Below are positions 11,758 through 24,118 of a stretch of 64,000 bases of DNA, one piece after another; position 1 is the stretch's first letter, and each line of letters opens with the position of its first letter. Position numbers and translations under genes: made by a program. Source of the stretch: Spinacia oleracea (lineage: Eukaryota > Streptophyta > Magnoliopsida > Caryophyllales > Amaranthaceae); NCBI RefSeq assembly GCF_020520425.1, contig NC_079492.1, positions 60,635,042 through 60,699,041 of the forward strand. The letters are read 5' to 3'. Below the pieces are notes generated by a model that made no database searches, was not told the DNA's origin, and saw only the letters and a list, made by a program, of their open reading frames with translations.

Positions 11758-12859
11758 CACAATAACACGGATTTTCAAAGAAGGATCGGAACGAATAAGA
11801 TCTTTTATCTCATTGCATACAAAATCAGAGGAGAGAAGAGTATGATGGATTGAGTTTATGTCACCCAAATAATTACTTGCATGTGGGCCATTATACCTCA
11901 TAATTCTGAATGAGGCAAGATAAGGATCCTTGATTTCACGTAACCTCCATGAGCATTTGCATGAACTCTTTCTTTTACACGCAACTACGTATTTTGTGGG
12001 CTCACTCTCCAACACCTTAAATGAATGATTTCTAGCTATGGAATAAGCTTTGAGTATGTCTTTCAATTGCGCCAACGAATCACACTCTTGCCCAATAGAA
12101 AATTCACCACTGAAAGAGTCGTTGTTGGACCAAGTCCTCCAAGAATCAAGCAAATCGGATCCAACTCTGCAACATTGCTGAAAACTTGAGATGAAGCAAT
12201 TTCTCTTATAGCTTTTTCATTAGCATCTTGTGTAGCTTCATCTTCATCAACATCACTATCCACCCCAACCCCTTCATCTCCAAAAAAATCAACACATATT
12301 TGATCTAGAGAATCGAAAACTATCATTGATGGACCATTTGTAGCTTCTACATATGGTGTTTAAGTTGGAGAAGTGAGCTCTAACATATGTTCACTAGCAT
12401 ATTGTTCATTAGTAAGCATTCTTGTAAATGAACCCGTTACCCCACTTTGATTTGTCAAGGGCAAGTAGGGAAATTAACTCGCCCATGAATCCATTTCATG
12501 AAAGGATTCCAAGTGTGTTTGAGTTTCGGGTTGCTTTGGAAGTTGCTCGATGAAAAAATGCATTGTGGTTGATTGTGTTTGAAACATAGCAATCAACATT
12601 GCTTTTAAAGAATGGTCATCATCCAAAGGAATGGCTACATATGAACCGGACATCATTGGATACCTCATTAGTAGCTTCAACTCCACATATCTCGAGTCAC
12701 ATCTCATAAGATCATAAACCTTACTCAAAACCTCATCATAACTCATTTGAGAATTGACAAACCAAAATTTTCGCTCTCCTCCTTTATATGTAACATCACC
12801 GCTACTTTGCAAAATTCCCCTCCCCAATGACAATAAATTGGATAGTTTGGCAACTCCAT

Positions 12860-14418
12860 ATTCTAAACAAAAAACATATAATCAACACACAAATTGTTCA
12901 TATTCTTAAACATGACATACTTAACCATAAAAATAAAAAAAAATATGACACTACTAATTGACCATATTCTAGTCCCTTATAATTCAATTTGTTTATCATA
13001 CTAGAATCTAAATTCAATTATAAATTTCATGGAAAATTTTAAAATAATATGAATAATAACATCGCTATATCAATTAGCGGTTTCAAATACATTAACAAAC
13101 AAAAAAATTACAATTCATGATAATCATGATCAAAACCCCATCAAACAAATCTAAGCATAATCTTCATCATAATAACATCATCAAACTAACCTAAACATAG
13201 TATCAATTTTTAATCAATTAATAATTAAATTCGAATATAATAATTCAAAATAATAATTAGGGAATTACCTAAGAGAAGGAGCGACGGCGGAAGGAGATAC
13301 AGCGGAAGAAGCAGCACGAGGAGGAAGCAACACGGGAAGCCGGCCGGTGGTTTTCCCCGACGTCGGTGGCTTGCCGGCCGCGAACAGGCAGGAACGGGGT
13401 TGTGTTTGGTGCTCCAACGCCGGAGAGCCAGAGCGGGATCTTGATATTTTGAAAATCGCTCCCTGTAAGTTTTTTTTAAAAGTACGCTAACTGTAAGTTT
13501 TGATTTAGGGAAAAGCTAAACCACCAAGTGAAACAACGGTTCATTAAGTATAAACTTCCAATTGAGATAACGGTTTCTTTACGTCAACCGTTATTTCAGT
13601 TAGCGGTTTTGTGCCGATTGATTAAAAAAAATTAGACCGGACTTCTTGCTGACGTGGAAGGTATGGTGGGAATTAAGTTAGAAAGTAACGTATTTTGGGA
13701 ATTATTGGATCTTTATGCAATATTGAAGGAAATCGCTGCACATGGCTCTCCAACTTCCCTGCTATTAAATGGTCCATCCGTTCCTTTTTTATCTTCTTGT
13801 TTTTATAAATTGCGTTCCTATTTAATATTCCTGTTTCTTTTTTTGGACATGATTTTTTACCCAAATATCCTTCTTTATCTTTTTAATTACCAAAAATACC
13901 TAAGAATCTTTACATATTCTACCATAAATTTTCCCACCGTCTCTTATTTTAATTCATTCACATTTTTCCATTCACCCACGACTTTTTTTTTTATTACTTT
14001 AACTAGTATTCAGGCCCGAACGATGCCCTATATTATTATGTGTATACCAATTAACGATTATATTCTTTAGAGAAATTATGTTTGAATTCTTTTTCACAAG
14101 ATAATTATTTAATATAATATTAATAATAATTTTGCAAAGATAACATGAAAAAGATTATTGGATAAAGCTCTTGTGTTTGAAACTGGAGGTCGCAGGTTCG
14201 AATTTTATACAAAAGATATTTCTTATTTTTAAATGAAACTGTATTGACGGCATAGACTTATGGATTGAGGGGAGAGCGACACGTGACATGTAGACGTTTG
14301 TAGAAATGACTTTTAATATATAGTATATATGAAAATATCATTTTTCCTTCATTTCTTTATTACTCACACCGTTTCGAAATAACGAGGACCGTAGGGACAA
14401 TGTGCTTTATTCTATTTA
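12860..14418. other. No gene seen: MULE upstream region and AT-rich DNA
   Basis: 12860-13650 is probably the 5' non-coding end of the MULE, with a GC-rich patch at 13260-13440. I could not place its terminal inverted repeat. At about 14165-14210 the sequence GAGGTCGCAGGTTCGAATTT resembles a degenerate pol III B box, so a decayed tRNA-derived SINE is possible but unproven. The open frame at 13654-14070 is AT-rich and has no recognisable domain. Confidence 0.5.
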
Positions 14419-15406
14419 AGGGGCGTTTGGTTGGGGGTATTCAGGAAAGGGAAAGGGAATGGACTGATATCATTCCCTTTGTTGTCGTTTGTTTGACATG
14501 TTTCACCATTCCCTTTACCCAATTTCATTTTTGGGTTACCCCCAAAACCTTCTACCCTGATTCCCCACCCCACCCCCCCTAGACTTTTCCATTCCCATTC
14601 CCCCACCACCATTCAAGTAACCTTGACCAACCTTATAACACCTGAACCACCACCTAGCCTCCTGCACCACCCCCACACGGTCACACGGACATCACAACAC
14701 TCAACCACCAGATCAACCACCGATGTCACCCTCACCGGCGTAGCTACACTGCGAGCATGCCGCCACCCTCACCGACATCTCTCTATCACCGCTACCATTA
14801 TAAAAGCAACATCGCAACCCTATCACCACCGTTAAATTACCAAACCACCACAGAACTGCGACAGAGGGGTGAGGGGGACGGAGGGGGCGGGGTCGGCGAC
14901 AGAGGGAGAATGAGAGGATGGTGACGAAGATGAGAGAAGGAGACGGAGGGGTGGGAGAGGGGCGAGGACGATAGAGGGAGAAGGAGAGGGAGGCGCGGCG
15001 AAGAGGAGAGAAGGAGACGAAGGGGGCGGGGGCGGGGGAGGGACGACGACGATAGAGGGAGAAGGAGACGGAGGGGGCGGGGGAGGGGCGGCGACGACAG
15101 AGGGAGAAGGAGAGGGAGGGGGCGGTGAAGAGGAGAGAAGGAGATGGAGGGGGCGGGGGCGGGGGCGGGGGAGGGGCGGCGCGATAGAGGGAGAAGGAGA
15201 CGGAGGAGGAGGGGGCGGAGGAGGGGCGACGACGGCGGTGGGGAGGTGAAGGTGGTTGGCCACAGTAAAAGGGGCGAGAAGGAATATGAATGAAAATAAA
15301 TATATGCCTCCCAAACAATTTTTTATATCAAAGGGAATGATTTTCATTACCCTTCAATCTCATTCTTGATTCCATTCCGTTTACCCCTTGCGAACCAAAC
15401 GGCCCC
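14419..15406. mobile_element. Non-autonomous TIR DNA element (possibly PIF/Harbinger-like), G-rich interior
   Basis: The ends are inverted: (A)GGGGCGTTTGGTT at the left and AACCAAACGGCCCC at the right, each next to TTA (14416-14418, 15407-15409), as expected for a 3-bp TTA/TAA target. Inside, about 14860-15230 is a purine-rich block of GGAGGGGGCGGGGG and GACAGAGGGAGAAGGAG units. The long proline-rich open frames on the minus strand (14713-15347) come from those repeats and are not genes. The superfamily call is tentative because one extra A sits at the left end. Confidence 0.55.
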
Positions 15407-16296
15407 TTAGTCAATTCACACTACTTTTTTCCCACTTTACTTACAACATTCCACTTAATCTACTTTTATATTCATTTTTTACTCGTAACTTTCCACCCAA
15501 TTTATTTTTTTATTTTTCTTTTCTTACACCACTTCACTCAACAACGAAGGGAGTACTTTTCTTCATTTCTTTATTATTTTTCTTACATACGGTCATTATT
15601 TTTACACCAAATTATTATAAGATTCTAATTTTCTTAATTTTCACCCCGGTTCCCCAATAGGATATACGGAGTAGATTTAATTGGGCTTGTAGCTTTTGTT
15701 CGGGGGAAAGATAAATCTGAGAGAATCTAAGAAAAGTGGCAAAGAAATAAAGACCAGAGTCGTAGGCTGCGGCAACTGTAGTATTGGTCGACGACTCGAC
15801 GACGATGAGTTTTTAAGATGCCGCCTATGATGCAGAATTCAGGAACATTGGTCTCTCTCCTGTGAACTGCTAATTCGGGGACATTCTGCAACATGCCTAA
15901 TGTCTTCTTAAATTTGAAGAACACAAATACACAGAAATGGTTTTGCGCATTTTGACATTGGTCCCAATTTCCCCGAAAGCCTCTGGTAATTTTCTCTCTA
16001 CTCTTGTTTCAGCCTGTTTATGTAAACATTTAAATCATTAAATTTAAATTAATCAATTTCTAGTATTTTTACTTTGAAAAATTTTTGGTGAGAAAAATTC
16101 TACGACTCAGTCAGTATACTTGTTATTAATATTATGGAGGAAAATGGTATATTTTTTTAGAATTGAGTTAGAGAATAAATAAAAAAAAATGGATAAAGGG
16201 ATAAAAGGCTATTGATTTATTCGAGGATTATTATTCTGGGGTTAGGAGTTCGATTAAAATTAGGAGAAAAAGAAATCGGAATTTGAATTGCATCAG
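15407..16296. other. No gene seen: AT-rich intergenic DNA
   Basis: This flank is rich in T runs. Near 15545-15675 it has GGGAGTAC and ATACGGAGTAG, reminiscent of the ends of small plant MITEs, but no clean inverted pair is visible. The short frame at 15727-15924 has no recognisable motif. Confidence 0.5.
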
Positions 16297-16301
16297 TATA
16301 A

Positions 16302-16764
16302 TGTTGGAAATAATGCGTTGTAACCATTAAATTAAAAATAAAATAATAGGGAAGAACACAATACTCAATAATTGATCTCAAAAGCTGTGACGGGTTTTAC
16401 GCCTGCCCTAGAAGCGTATTTCGCCACCACCGGTACAAGGTTATCAGTGACGATTGCTCCCCAAGGGTAACACAACTACCTTCCAACTCTGTACCCCGAT
16501 TGGAAGGCTGGAATTACTTCAAGAACTGCTCAGATCTCTATTTGACAATAATGACAAAGATAATATTTGTTTAGGGTTTATGTCATTTCTCTGTGTGTAT
16601 CTGAGTATTTGTCTTGGAATAAATAAAGGAGTATTTATAAGGAATCTGGTATAAACCGCAACTCCCAAACAATACTTCAAAACCAATAACCCACGACAAA
16701 CATTGAAACGGGCCCACAAGCATTATCACGTTAAAAGGTCCGTATTGCATTATAATTACCAACA
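16302..16764 (-). repeat. 3' LTR of the 4-kb Copia-like element
   Basis: 463 bp, TGTTGGAAATAATG...AATTACCAACA. It is nearly identical to 19900-20362. The polypurine tract follows at 16765-16777 on the minus strand. Confidence 0.88.
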
Positions 16765-17089
16765 ATCCCCCACTAATGCATACGGACACGAGATCTTGAT
16801 ACCTGAGCAGTAAATGAAAGGTTTAGCGTATAAATGTTAGTGTCTAAAGACTTGAACTAACACATTAGTGGAGTAAGGTATTCAACAACCAATAAAGTAT
16901 CCGAAGATTGAACTCTACGACTATTGAAGAAACCCAACACCACACGTTTCACCTTTAGAAGCTTGAAAAATTCCGCGACCGCATGAAACGTCATACGAGG
17001 CCAACATTCCCTTGGATTCTAGTGAGTATTATTAGAAAAATAACAAACATATTTTTCATAGAAGGATGCCATCCCCTCTTACTCACATA

Positions 17090-17600
17090 GGTGTCTCATC
17101 AAGTCTATTTTACCACATAAACCACCCAAAAGGGATATGAAGACATTAAGAACTTTAAACGTCCAACCTTACCCATCGGCATATCCATCAAGTCCGCTCT
17201 ATTAGGACCACTCAAATGATCTATGGATATATTAAGAACATATTGTTCATCCTCGTAAATTTCACAATGTATCTATCATGTCTTCTCATGAAATCACTTA
17301 GTAAGTGAAGTCAGTGAGGCTAGATACTTTAATCTCAAATCCATCAAGTTAAACAATAAGAACCATCCACACAATAGGACTATGGACTCATAAGAGAAAC
17401 ATGGATTAACCTTCCCAATCATAAAGTGGTGTATCTATCAAGGCTTCTTGTAGTACCACCCATTCTAGGAGACCATAAGGCTAGATACATTAAGAGTAAA
17501 ATACTCAACCATACACAAAACGGTGAATCCATCAAGTCCTCTCATGGAACCACCCAAATTCGGGATATAGATTCATTAAGAGCTTAAGCTCATCCTAACA
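17090..17600. repeat. Degenerate ~110-130-bp tandem repeats
   Basis: The phrases 'atccatcaagtcc', 'accacccaaa', 'gggatatag' and 'attaagagc' recur in the same order about every 110-130 bp, for roughly four to five divergent units, as at 17097, 17187, 17340, 17431 and 17530. They lie between the polypurine tract and the rest of the interior, and nothing in them is coding. Confidence 0.6.
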
Positions 17601-19277
17601 AGTGTTTTCCGTAGAAATTGAACACAATATAGATTTTAAAATCCCTTCCCCTTAACTAGTTTGACACCAACTCGTGCCAAGACCTTACTTAAAGAATATT
17701 TTCTCTTTAATCTCACATACTCAAGGAAGGTAACACATTCACAAATAACTGTATCTTCTCGTGTCTAAATTTCACGAATGTGTCTCACTTTGCCAATGAA
17801 CTCATTGTACCTGGCAACTCACACATACAGTAGCTAGTGAATAACAGTATAAAGAAATGCGATAAAATTACTTACCCCCACAATGAGCCATCATCCAATA
17901 GCCTTTTCTAATTGTATGCATCTTGACTTGTAGGATCCAATGATATTGACCATAAACTTCATATCAGGCTCATAATTGTTACTCAATGGGCATCTCAAAC
18001 CTATTCGTTTGATCCTCTTCCCATTGTACCTTTCGGTGAATTATGAAGATTACTTTCACGCTCTCTACCTGTACAATACAGGATTACCTACAAAGTATGC
18101 TTACATCACAAGCATCATCAAGTCATAAATCAATCATACAATATTAGAGCTTCAAGCATGTTAGCATATTCAATTTATGAGAAACTCTTTCTACATAGAT
18201 TTGGATGACAATAAGCTACGATCATATATGCGACAATATTATGACCACTCAACAAGAAATTGGAAGTTACCAAGTAAATCTTCTACAAACTCGTACGTAG
18301 TTAGGACACACCTTTACCGACCCATTTGTTTAAGCTTGACTCTTAACTTGGATTGAGAAGATAGAGACTTTTAGTCTCATCTTAACATGTGTACGACGTA
18401 ACAACATATATATGTGATTCACACAAATATGAACACAATCGATTAAAGCCAATATCATATACATGAATACATATATCATATATGCATTAGACACGCTCAT
18501 ATATAATAAGGCCAGTAGCATGAAATTAGTTTAATAAAACTACTCATATCATTGCTTAAGTTTTTGTTTTCCAACATACTCCCCATTTCTAGTAAGACTA
18601 GCCCATTGGCCACAAATACTAACTCACACCCCAACATTGACCATCAAAGTATCAACTAATAGCATACCAAACATCAATGGAGGGAACATAACTACATATT
18701 ATGTAATAAGTTAGAGTTTTCCATAATAAAGTGTAGAGAAGAAACTTCCCTAACATGCACGATAGATATACTATCATTAGTGTTCGTGTTTTCCAAAGTA
18801 GTATACAAGCGTCCTCATTTTTATTGCTAGCTCTGCAAACAGGTATTCACGTTAGATATGCATCCAAGTATAATGAACCTGCACAACCTTGCTAGTGACC
18901 AACTGCAAACTACAACTAACTCACTCGTTAGTTTTCAAACTTTAACTTCAACCCTCACAATGTCCACTTTTGCACAAAAGGGTACATAAAATAAATTATG
19001 AAAATAAGTTAAAGTTCTACAAAGGTAAATTAAAAGAAGGAACTCCCTTTTTACCGCACAAACTTGTTGGAATGCAAAGGTCAGATATACGAACTTGACC
19101 CTCCTCAACCAATGACTTTATCTCATGTTTGTAAAGCGGGTTTTGCTTGTATTTTCATGCAAATATATCATGGGGCAGCCTACTCCACGGCCTGGATGTG
19201 GCATGTCTTCTTTGCTACGGGTTGGTTGTGATCAGTTTTGACCCTTAACAGTTAACTATTATAGCGTACCCACTATA

Positions 19278-19640
19278 CTAGATTGAGGCTACCACAGTAG
19301 AAAGTTGTACAAATGACAACACCAATATGCTTTTACAATGCAGATAGAATATGATTGCTGGCCCAGTGGTAAAAGGAGTTGGGAATTCCATGTTTAACTC
19401 GAAAGCTACTGGTTTAAGCCGATATCCACCCCAGTACTTTGGTTTAGGAATCAACCTTCCATCATAATATATTTCCTCCAACTCATTGTACTCCTCTGCG
19501 AAATATCGTCGTCGTTGACGATTGGAAGTTTCGGGGAAAATTACTTCGTGGATGCACTCTCTTGAACAGTAAATCGACATGGAAACTGAACGAATAGCAT
19601 AATTCTCCATTATTGACTGCTGATTCGGCCTTTGAGACAA
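19278..19640 (-). pseudogene. Fragment resembling pyridox(am)ine 5'-phosphate oxidase, captured inside the LTR element
   Basis: Around residues 45-80 the minus-strand frame reads EEYNELEEIYYDGRLIPKPK followed by YWGGYRLKP and AFE. This matches the C-terminal part of PNP/PMP oxidase (PdxH/PDX3 family), where a YxELxxKYxDGxxIPxPxxWGG(Y/F)Rx(K/S)P stretch precedes an EFWQG...RLHDR end. The EFWQG/RLHDR part is absent here: sequence after AFE is unrelated. The N-terminal FMN-binding half is not seen. It is a gene fragment, not an enzyme. The match is short, so a chance or distant relation is possible. Confidence 0.5.
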
Positions 19641-19899
19641 TTTGATTGAAGATTTTCTATCCTTTGGGGTTCAATGGGCATTATTAATTGATGCATCAAA
19701 TCAATAAAAGATTCCCAATTACATAATCTGAACCAACAATCAAACGATTTGCTATTATTATGTATTGGAACTCTAGCCCTTATTAAGACCCATGAGTAAT
19801 TATCTTGTCGCAATCGAAATCAAATCACATATCACGTATGAAACAAAATCGATCGGTAAGATGCTAACCATGGTAACAACATAAAATACACTTCTAGAT

Positions 19900-20362
19900 T
19901 ATTGGAAATAATGCGTTGTAACCATTAAATTAAAAATAAAATAATAGGGAAGAACACAATACTCAATAATTGATCTCAAAAGCTGTGACGGGTTTTACGC
20001 CTGCCCTAGAAGCGTATTTCGCCACCAACGGTACAAGGTTATCAGTGACGATTCCTCCCCAAGGGTAACACAACTACCTTCCAACTCTGTACCCCGATTG
20101 GAAGGCTGGAATTACTTCAAGAACTGCTCAGATCTATATTTGACAATAATGACAAAGATAATATTTGTTTAGGGTTTATGTCGTTTCTCTGTGCGTATCT
20201 GTGTATTTGTCTTAGAATAAATAAAGGAGTATTTATAAGGAATCTGGTATAAACCGCAACTCCCAAACAATACTCCAAAACCAATAACCCACGACAAACA
20301 CTGAAACGGGCCCACAAGCATTATCACGTTAAAAGGTCCGTATTGCATTATAATTACCAACA
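19900..20362 (-). repeat. 5' LTR of the 4-kb Copia-like element
   Basis: 463 bp, near-identical to 16302-16764, with a few substitutions including the inner terminus (TATTGG in place of TGTTGG). The outer end CCAACA is followed by the TSD TATAA. Confidence 0.88.
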
Positions 20363-20630
20363 TATAATACTGCATAAATAGTCTAAATCCAGGATTCCGA
20401 GTTTGATTAGAATTGGGTTTTTTCCCCTATAACTTGCAAATTATGCTACTGGTTTTACAAATATACGCAACACAATCCATTGCTCTCAACTGCTGGAGTT
20501 GTCCGGCGAGTTGTCAAATACAAGCGTTCCCGTATTTCTTTTATCTCTGGTCAATTCGGATTTGGTTAGTTCGTGTCTTATAAATTAGGGTCTAATTGAA
20601 CATATACTGTGTACATTATATTTCAGAGTC

Positions 20631-21538
20631 ATGAAGAGAATGTCTTCAAGATCAGAGAAGATTGGGAAACCGATGGTGATAAGAAGAGGTAAGAAGAAGA
20701 AGAAGAAGAAGACAGTAGTTGGGAGAAATTCTGAGGATATTCCTTGTATTCCAGAAGATATAGTAGTCTATGAAATTCTGAGTAGATTACCAACAAAATC
20801 CTTGGTCAGGTTCCGGAGCGTTTGTAAACTGTGGAACTCCGTTATCACCCATGACACAGACTTTAAGTCCCGTCATGTTGAGGCAGAGGCTGTCGTTGGG
20901 TTTCCCTTGAATCACCTTTTCCTCGTCCACATACAGGTAGAGTATGTCTTCATGATGAATCCTTTAATTGTAGTCCTAAAAATGTCTCTGAGGGCACGAT
21001 TATAAGTAAAGAAAAATCTCTTCTTTTTATAGATTCCAAAATTATTGATTCGTTCAATGGGGTTGTTTGTTTTTATCTTCCCACTGGAAGACCATACACA
21101 TTTTATGTATTTACAAGGATATGCTCTCCATTTGGTCCACCTGCATTAATAGTTTAAAGCTAGGGATCTTATACCATTCAAGTATGGGGCATGCAGGAGT
21201 CTTGCAAGTCAGTTTCTTGGACCTCTTTGCTTCATGTGTGTATAAGGGATGATGGCCCAAAGAAGTGGCTAAGATTCCACCCTACACTTTTCGGAATTGA
21301 TGTCCGCGGCAGGTTGTTGTTTCCTGTACATTTACGTAGGGATTTGGCTGTTTATGATCCTCAGTCTGAGCAATGGGAAATGGTTCACTCAGATATTCAG
21401 AACTTAATCCCCTATAAGGAAAGCCTATTTCTAATTGATCTCAATCACCAGACCCGTGTTCAATCAAAAATAAAAAGTCACCAGACCCATGGGGATGATA
21501 ATTTGAATAAACCAAGTCAAACCACAAGGGATGCTTGA
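20631..21538 (+). pseudogene. F-box protein pseudogene
   Basis: Residues about 40-80 of the first block form a clear F-box: IPEDIVVYEILSRLPTKSLV followed by RFRSVCKLWNSVIT. It follows a lysine-rich stretch encoded by an AAG microsatellite. F-box proteins are SCF ubiquitin-ligase adaptors that bind Skp1 through this motif. The frame shifts at about 20937, continues in another frame through an F-box-associated stretch (IDSFNGVVCFYLPTGR) to a stop at about 21157, then resumes in a third frame (about 21200-21420) with GIDVRGRLLFP and VYDPQSEQWEMV, typical of the C-terminal associated domain. At least two frame breaks and a shortened middle make a functional product unlikely. It is the only remnant of an ordinary host gene I can name. 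Confidence 0.8.
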
Positions 21539-24118
21539 ATGCTTCATCTACCAAACTAGTTTCAAGGATTGACTTTGCTTTTTTACTCTTTTGTTTGTTT
21601 ATTTTGGCTGGGTCTATTATTTTTTTCACTTTTTAAATCGTCTGTGTGCAAATTACAATGTACAAACATATATACACAGGCTTGTAGGTTCTTCATAGCA
21701 ATTTAAATTTATTCAAACTTCAAATATGCTTGGATGTGTTTTAGTCAGAATGTGGGTTTAGTACAGAAGGCATTGTCGAGGAATGTGCAGCTAGTGGTGA
21801 GAACTGAGAAGTCGAGCATGTGGATGATGAATTTCCAGCCATGAAACTGACTGAATTGCAGCTCATGATTGATCATATATAGTACTAGCATTGAAGAAGT
21901 AAGATGCTAAAATTGTTGCTGAGCTGCATTTTTTGTGTCCTGAGATGATTGAGTGAAAATGTGTTATCTCATTGAAATGCCTGCTTGATATGCTAGTTAC
22001 TGTGTTCTTTCATGAGAGTTGCTTATTAATATATTCAGCATTAGTAACCGCAATAATATGCATACCATAACCTCACTTGATTCCTTGACATATATAGTAT
22101 TATAGCTTCACTGTCATGTATTTTGGAATTAAAACTTAAAAGTTCCAAAATTTACTAAATCAAGAAAGCTAGGTGCCTCAAAACAGTTTGATATCTCTCT
22201 TAGATTTTATAAAAAGGTCGCATTTATATTCATTTATGATTTACAACCAAATAATATTTCCAGAACATGCGACTACATAATACACATGGATTAGGGTAAA
22301 AAAGTGCAGAGCAGCCGAGCAGGGGTTACATGAGCTTAGTTCCAGTAGCAGCATGAAGTTTCTGAAGTGGTTGTCGTAAAAAGTTGAGGATTAGAAACAA
22401 CATCCTCATACTTGGAGAGAGGGGTTGGATAATGGTTATAACCCCTATTTAACTTTTTTTAAATTCAATTTAATTGACATTTTATCCCAAGGCGTAGAAA
22501 TTGAAATCACCTACGTAACAACACATAGAAATCAGTTCTGTTGTGCAGTGGAGACAGTCTTGGTTGAGCTTGTTTGCAGGTCTGAAGCAGGTGCCGCTTG
22601 CTGTTCTGTAAATGTTCAGTTTACTTGGTGTGTCTGCAGGGCTGTGAGTCTTGGTGGTGCCCGGAAGTGAACTTGGTAGTGCCCGGAAGTCAACTTGGTA
22701 GCGGGAGCAAATTTGAATTGCTGGTTCTGGTCCTTATTATTCAACAAATTAAAATTTGATTTTCTGAAATTTAAGTTATTCTTTTGAATTATCTTGTTAT
22801 TATGTCAATATATGGTTGCACCTGTGCTACCTAGAATCGGTTAAGAAAAGATGGGTTAATGTTAATGATCTAGGTGTTTAATTTTGAATGGTTTTGGATA
22901 TAGTTGAAAGTTAGATCTTCGAAATGGGAAAACAATGAATTCTTGCTTGTGAAGAAATATAAAATTTAACTAGGGTGTCATACATGTTAACTTGATAAGA
23001 TGATATGAGCTTATTGTGTTTCTAAAATTTATTCTGTCATCTCAGATTATACTATCTGCATATGCATACATCGAGTTTACAAAATAACACATCCGTGTCC
23101 TGTTATTTTTGTTGAAAAGTGCCACCTGGTTGGATATTTCCGTGTTCCTCTTTTGTGAAACAGTTCGCATGCTTCTCCCTATAATGAGAAGGAGACTATT
23201 ATTTTTCCTTGTATTAAAATACTAAGCCTGTGAGGCCGTGATCATTCCAATTTTGTAATTGGTGTCATATCGCTTCTTTGTATGGCATGGGCCTTGTGGA
23301 ATGTTGTAATCTTTTGACTCGAAATAGTTGCACTGAGGCTCTCATAATTGTGCATAATATCTATCTCTATTCTGCTGTCTCTGCCTTTCTGAAATGTTTG
23401 ATTGAGAGAAAATAATGCATTAGAAGCTGACCTGGTCATGGTTGTCAACTTTACCTTTTCCTTTGCAGGGGCGCATGCCCAGTTTTTCTGATGTCATCTC
23501 AGGTGCCTTCAAGGGTGACTGTCTTTAACCAGGCTGCTATTTTTATCTGAATAATTCTAGTACTCTGAATTCACTATGTGATAGCCACCAGTACCACCCC
23601 CTAAGAAGGTTACTTGTTTGTTTCTTCTGTATTTTCTGTTGTTCTGTATATGGCTGTAGAGAGTGACCAAGTTGACGTGTTCTGTGACTTTTATCACAGA
23701 TTGCTCTAAAGCCAATAAAGCAAAGTGATTCAGCTTCCACAACAACCAAGCCAAGAAATGATGCTTTGGTGGCTCAGGTATTCACCTCCCACACAGTAGT
23801 TAATTTGCTCTTTTTTTAAGATTCTGTTAATAATAGTAAGAACAAATATTTCTTGTAATGAATAAAGATGCAACTCATTGTTGTTCTAAGTTAACCGAAC
23901 CTGATAAATAAGTAGATTATTTAGAACCTAGGCAAGGAATTGTTTTCCTATGCTACTTACAGTTTGAAGCACTTCTAACTTTCTAACCATTTCCTTTACG
24001 CTCTTTCCCAAAAAAAAAAAGAATTGCCCGATGGAAAGAAAATAGCCTTTGCTACTGTTTTATTTCTTAACTGCTAGTTGAACAAACTAGAAAGGCTTGG
24101 TTGATATGTAGGCTTTGG
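21539..24118 (+). other. No gene seen; possible isolated exon remnants
   Basis: No long frame exists here. Two short stretches have exon-like borders: about 23470-23503 (after TTTGCAG, before GTGCCT) and 23700-23778 (after ATCACAG, before GTATTC; 26 open codons if read in phase). They do not join in one frame, so they may be remnants of a decayed gene downstream of the F-box relic or chance splice-like signals. Confidence 0.3.

Larger units (their letters stand above)
10240..12859 (-). pseudogene. MULE (Mutator-like) transposase pseudogene
   Basis: Four blocks in order on the minus strand spell a plant MULE transposase. 12857-12474 is an N-terminal PB1-like region. 12153-11763 is the MuDR DNA-binding domain with CKRKSSCKCSWRLR. 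10921-10615 and 10614-10240 carry the transposase core, with ITIDGTH, FCTRHL and GTNANFQLFPLAF. The start is probably the ATG at 12857-12859. It is broken by a frameshift near 12815, others between the first two blocks (about 12474-12063), one near 10868, a TAG just after DGTHPYG (about 10612-10617), an LTR-like insertion at 10922-11757, and loss of the C-terminus at 10240. It cannot encode a working enzyme. Confidence 0.85.
16302..20362 (-). mobile_element. Complete non-autonomous Copia-like LTR element (4061 bp)
   Basis: Two 463-bp LTRs flank a 3.1-kb interior, and TATAA occurs on both sides (16297-16301, 20363-20367). The minus strand is sense: next to the left LTR it reads ATTAGTGGGGGAT, a Copia-style polypurine tract before TGTTGG. 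No gag, protease, integrase or RT motif is present, so it must have moved with borrowed proteins. I do not see a standard tRNA-Met primer site beside the right LTR, where the terminal CA has become TA. The interior holds a degenerate repeat array (about 17090-17600) and a host-gene-like fragment (19278-19640). Confidence 0.85.

Noticed and set aside
14165..14210. tRNA gene or SINE
   Set aside because: Only a weak B-box-like GGTTCGAATTT is seen; no matching A box, no cloverleaf, no flanking duplication identified.
14713..15347. Proline/serine-rich 171- and 201-codon ORFs resembling extensins
   Set aside because: Translation of GGGGGCGGGG-type repeats inside a TIR element. No signal-peptide-plus-motif pattern is convincing, and the overlapping frames look equally good.
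17090..17600. CRISPR-like array
   Set aside because: Units are long, degenerate and contiguous, without constant short repeats and unique spacers, in a plant genome.
20690..20711. Poly-lysine tract as a nuclear localisation signal
   Set aside because: It is an AAG microsatellite in a broken F-box gene; no inference about localisation is warranted.
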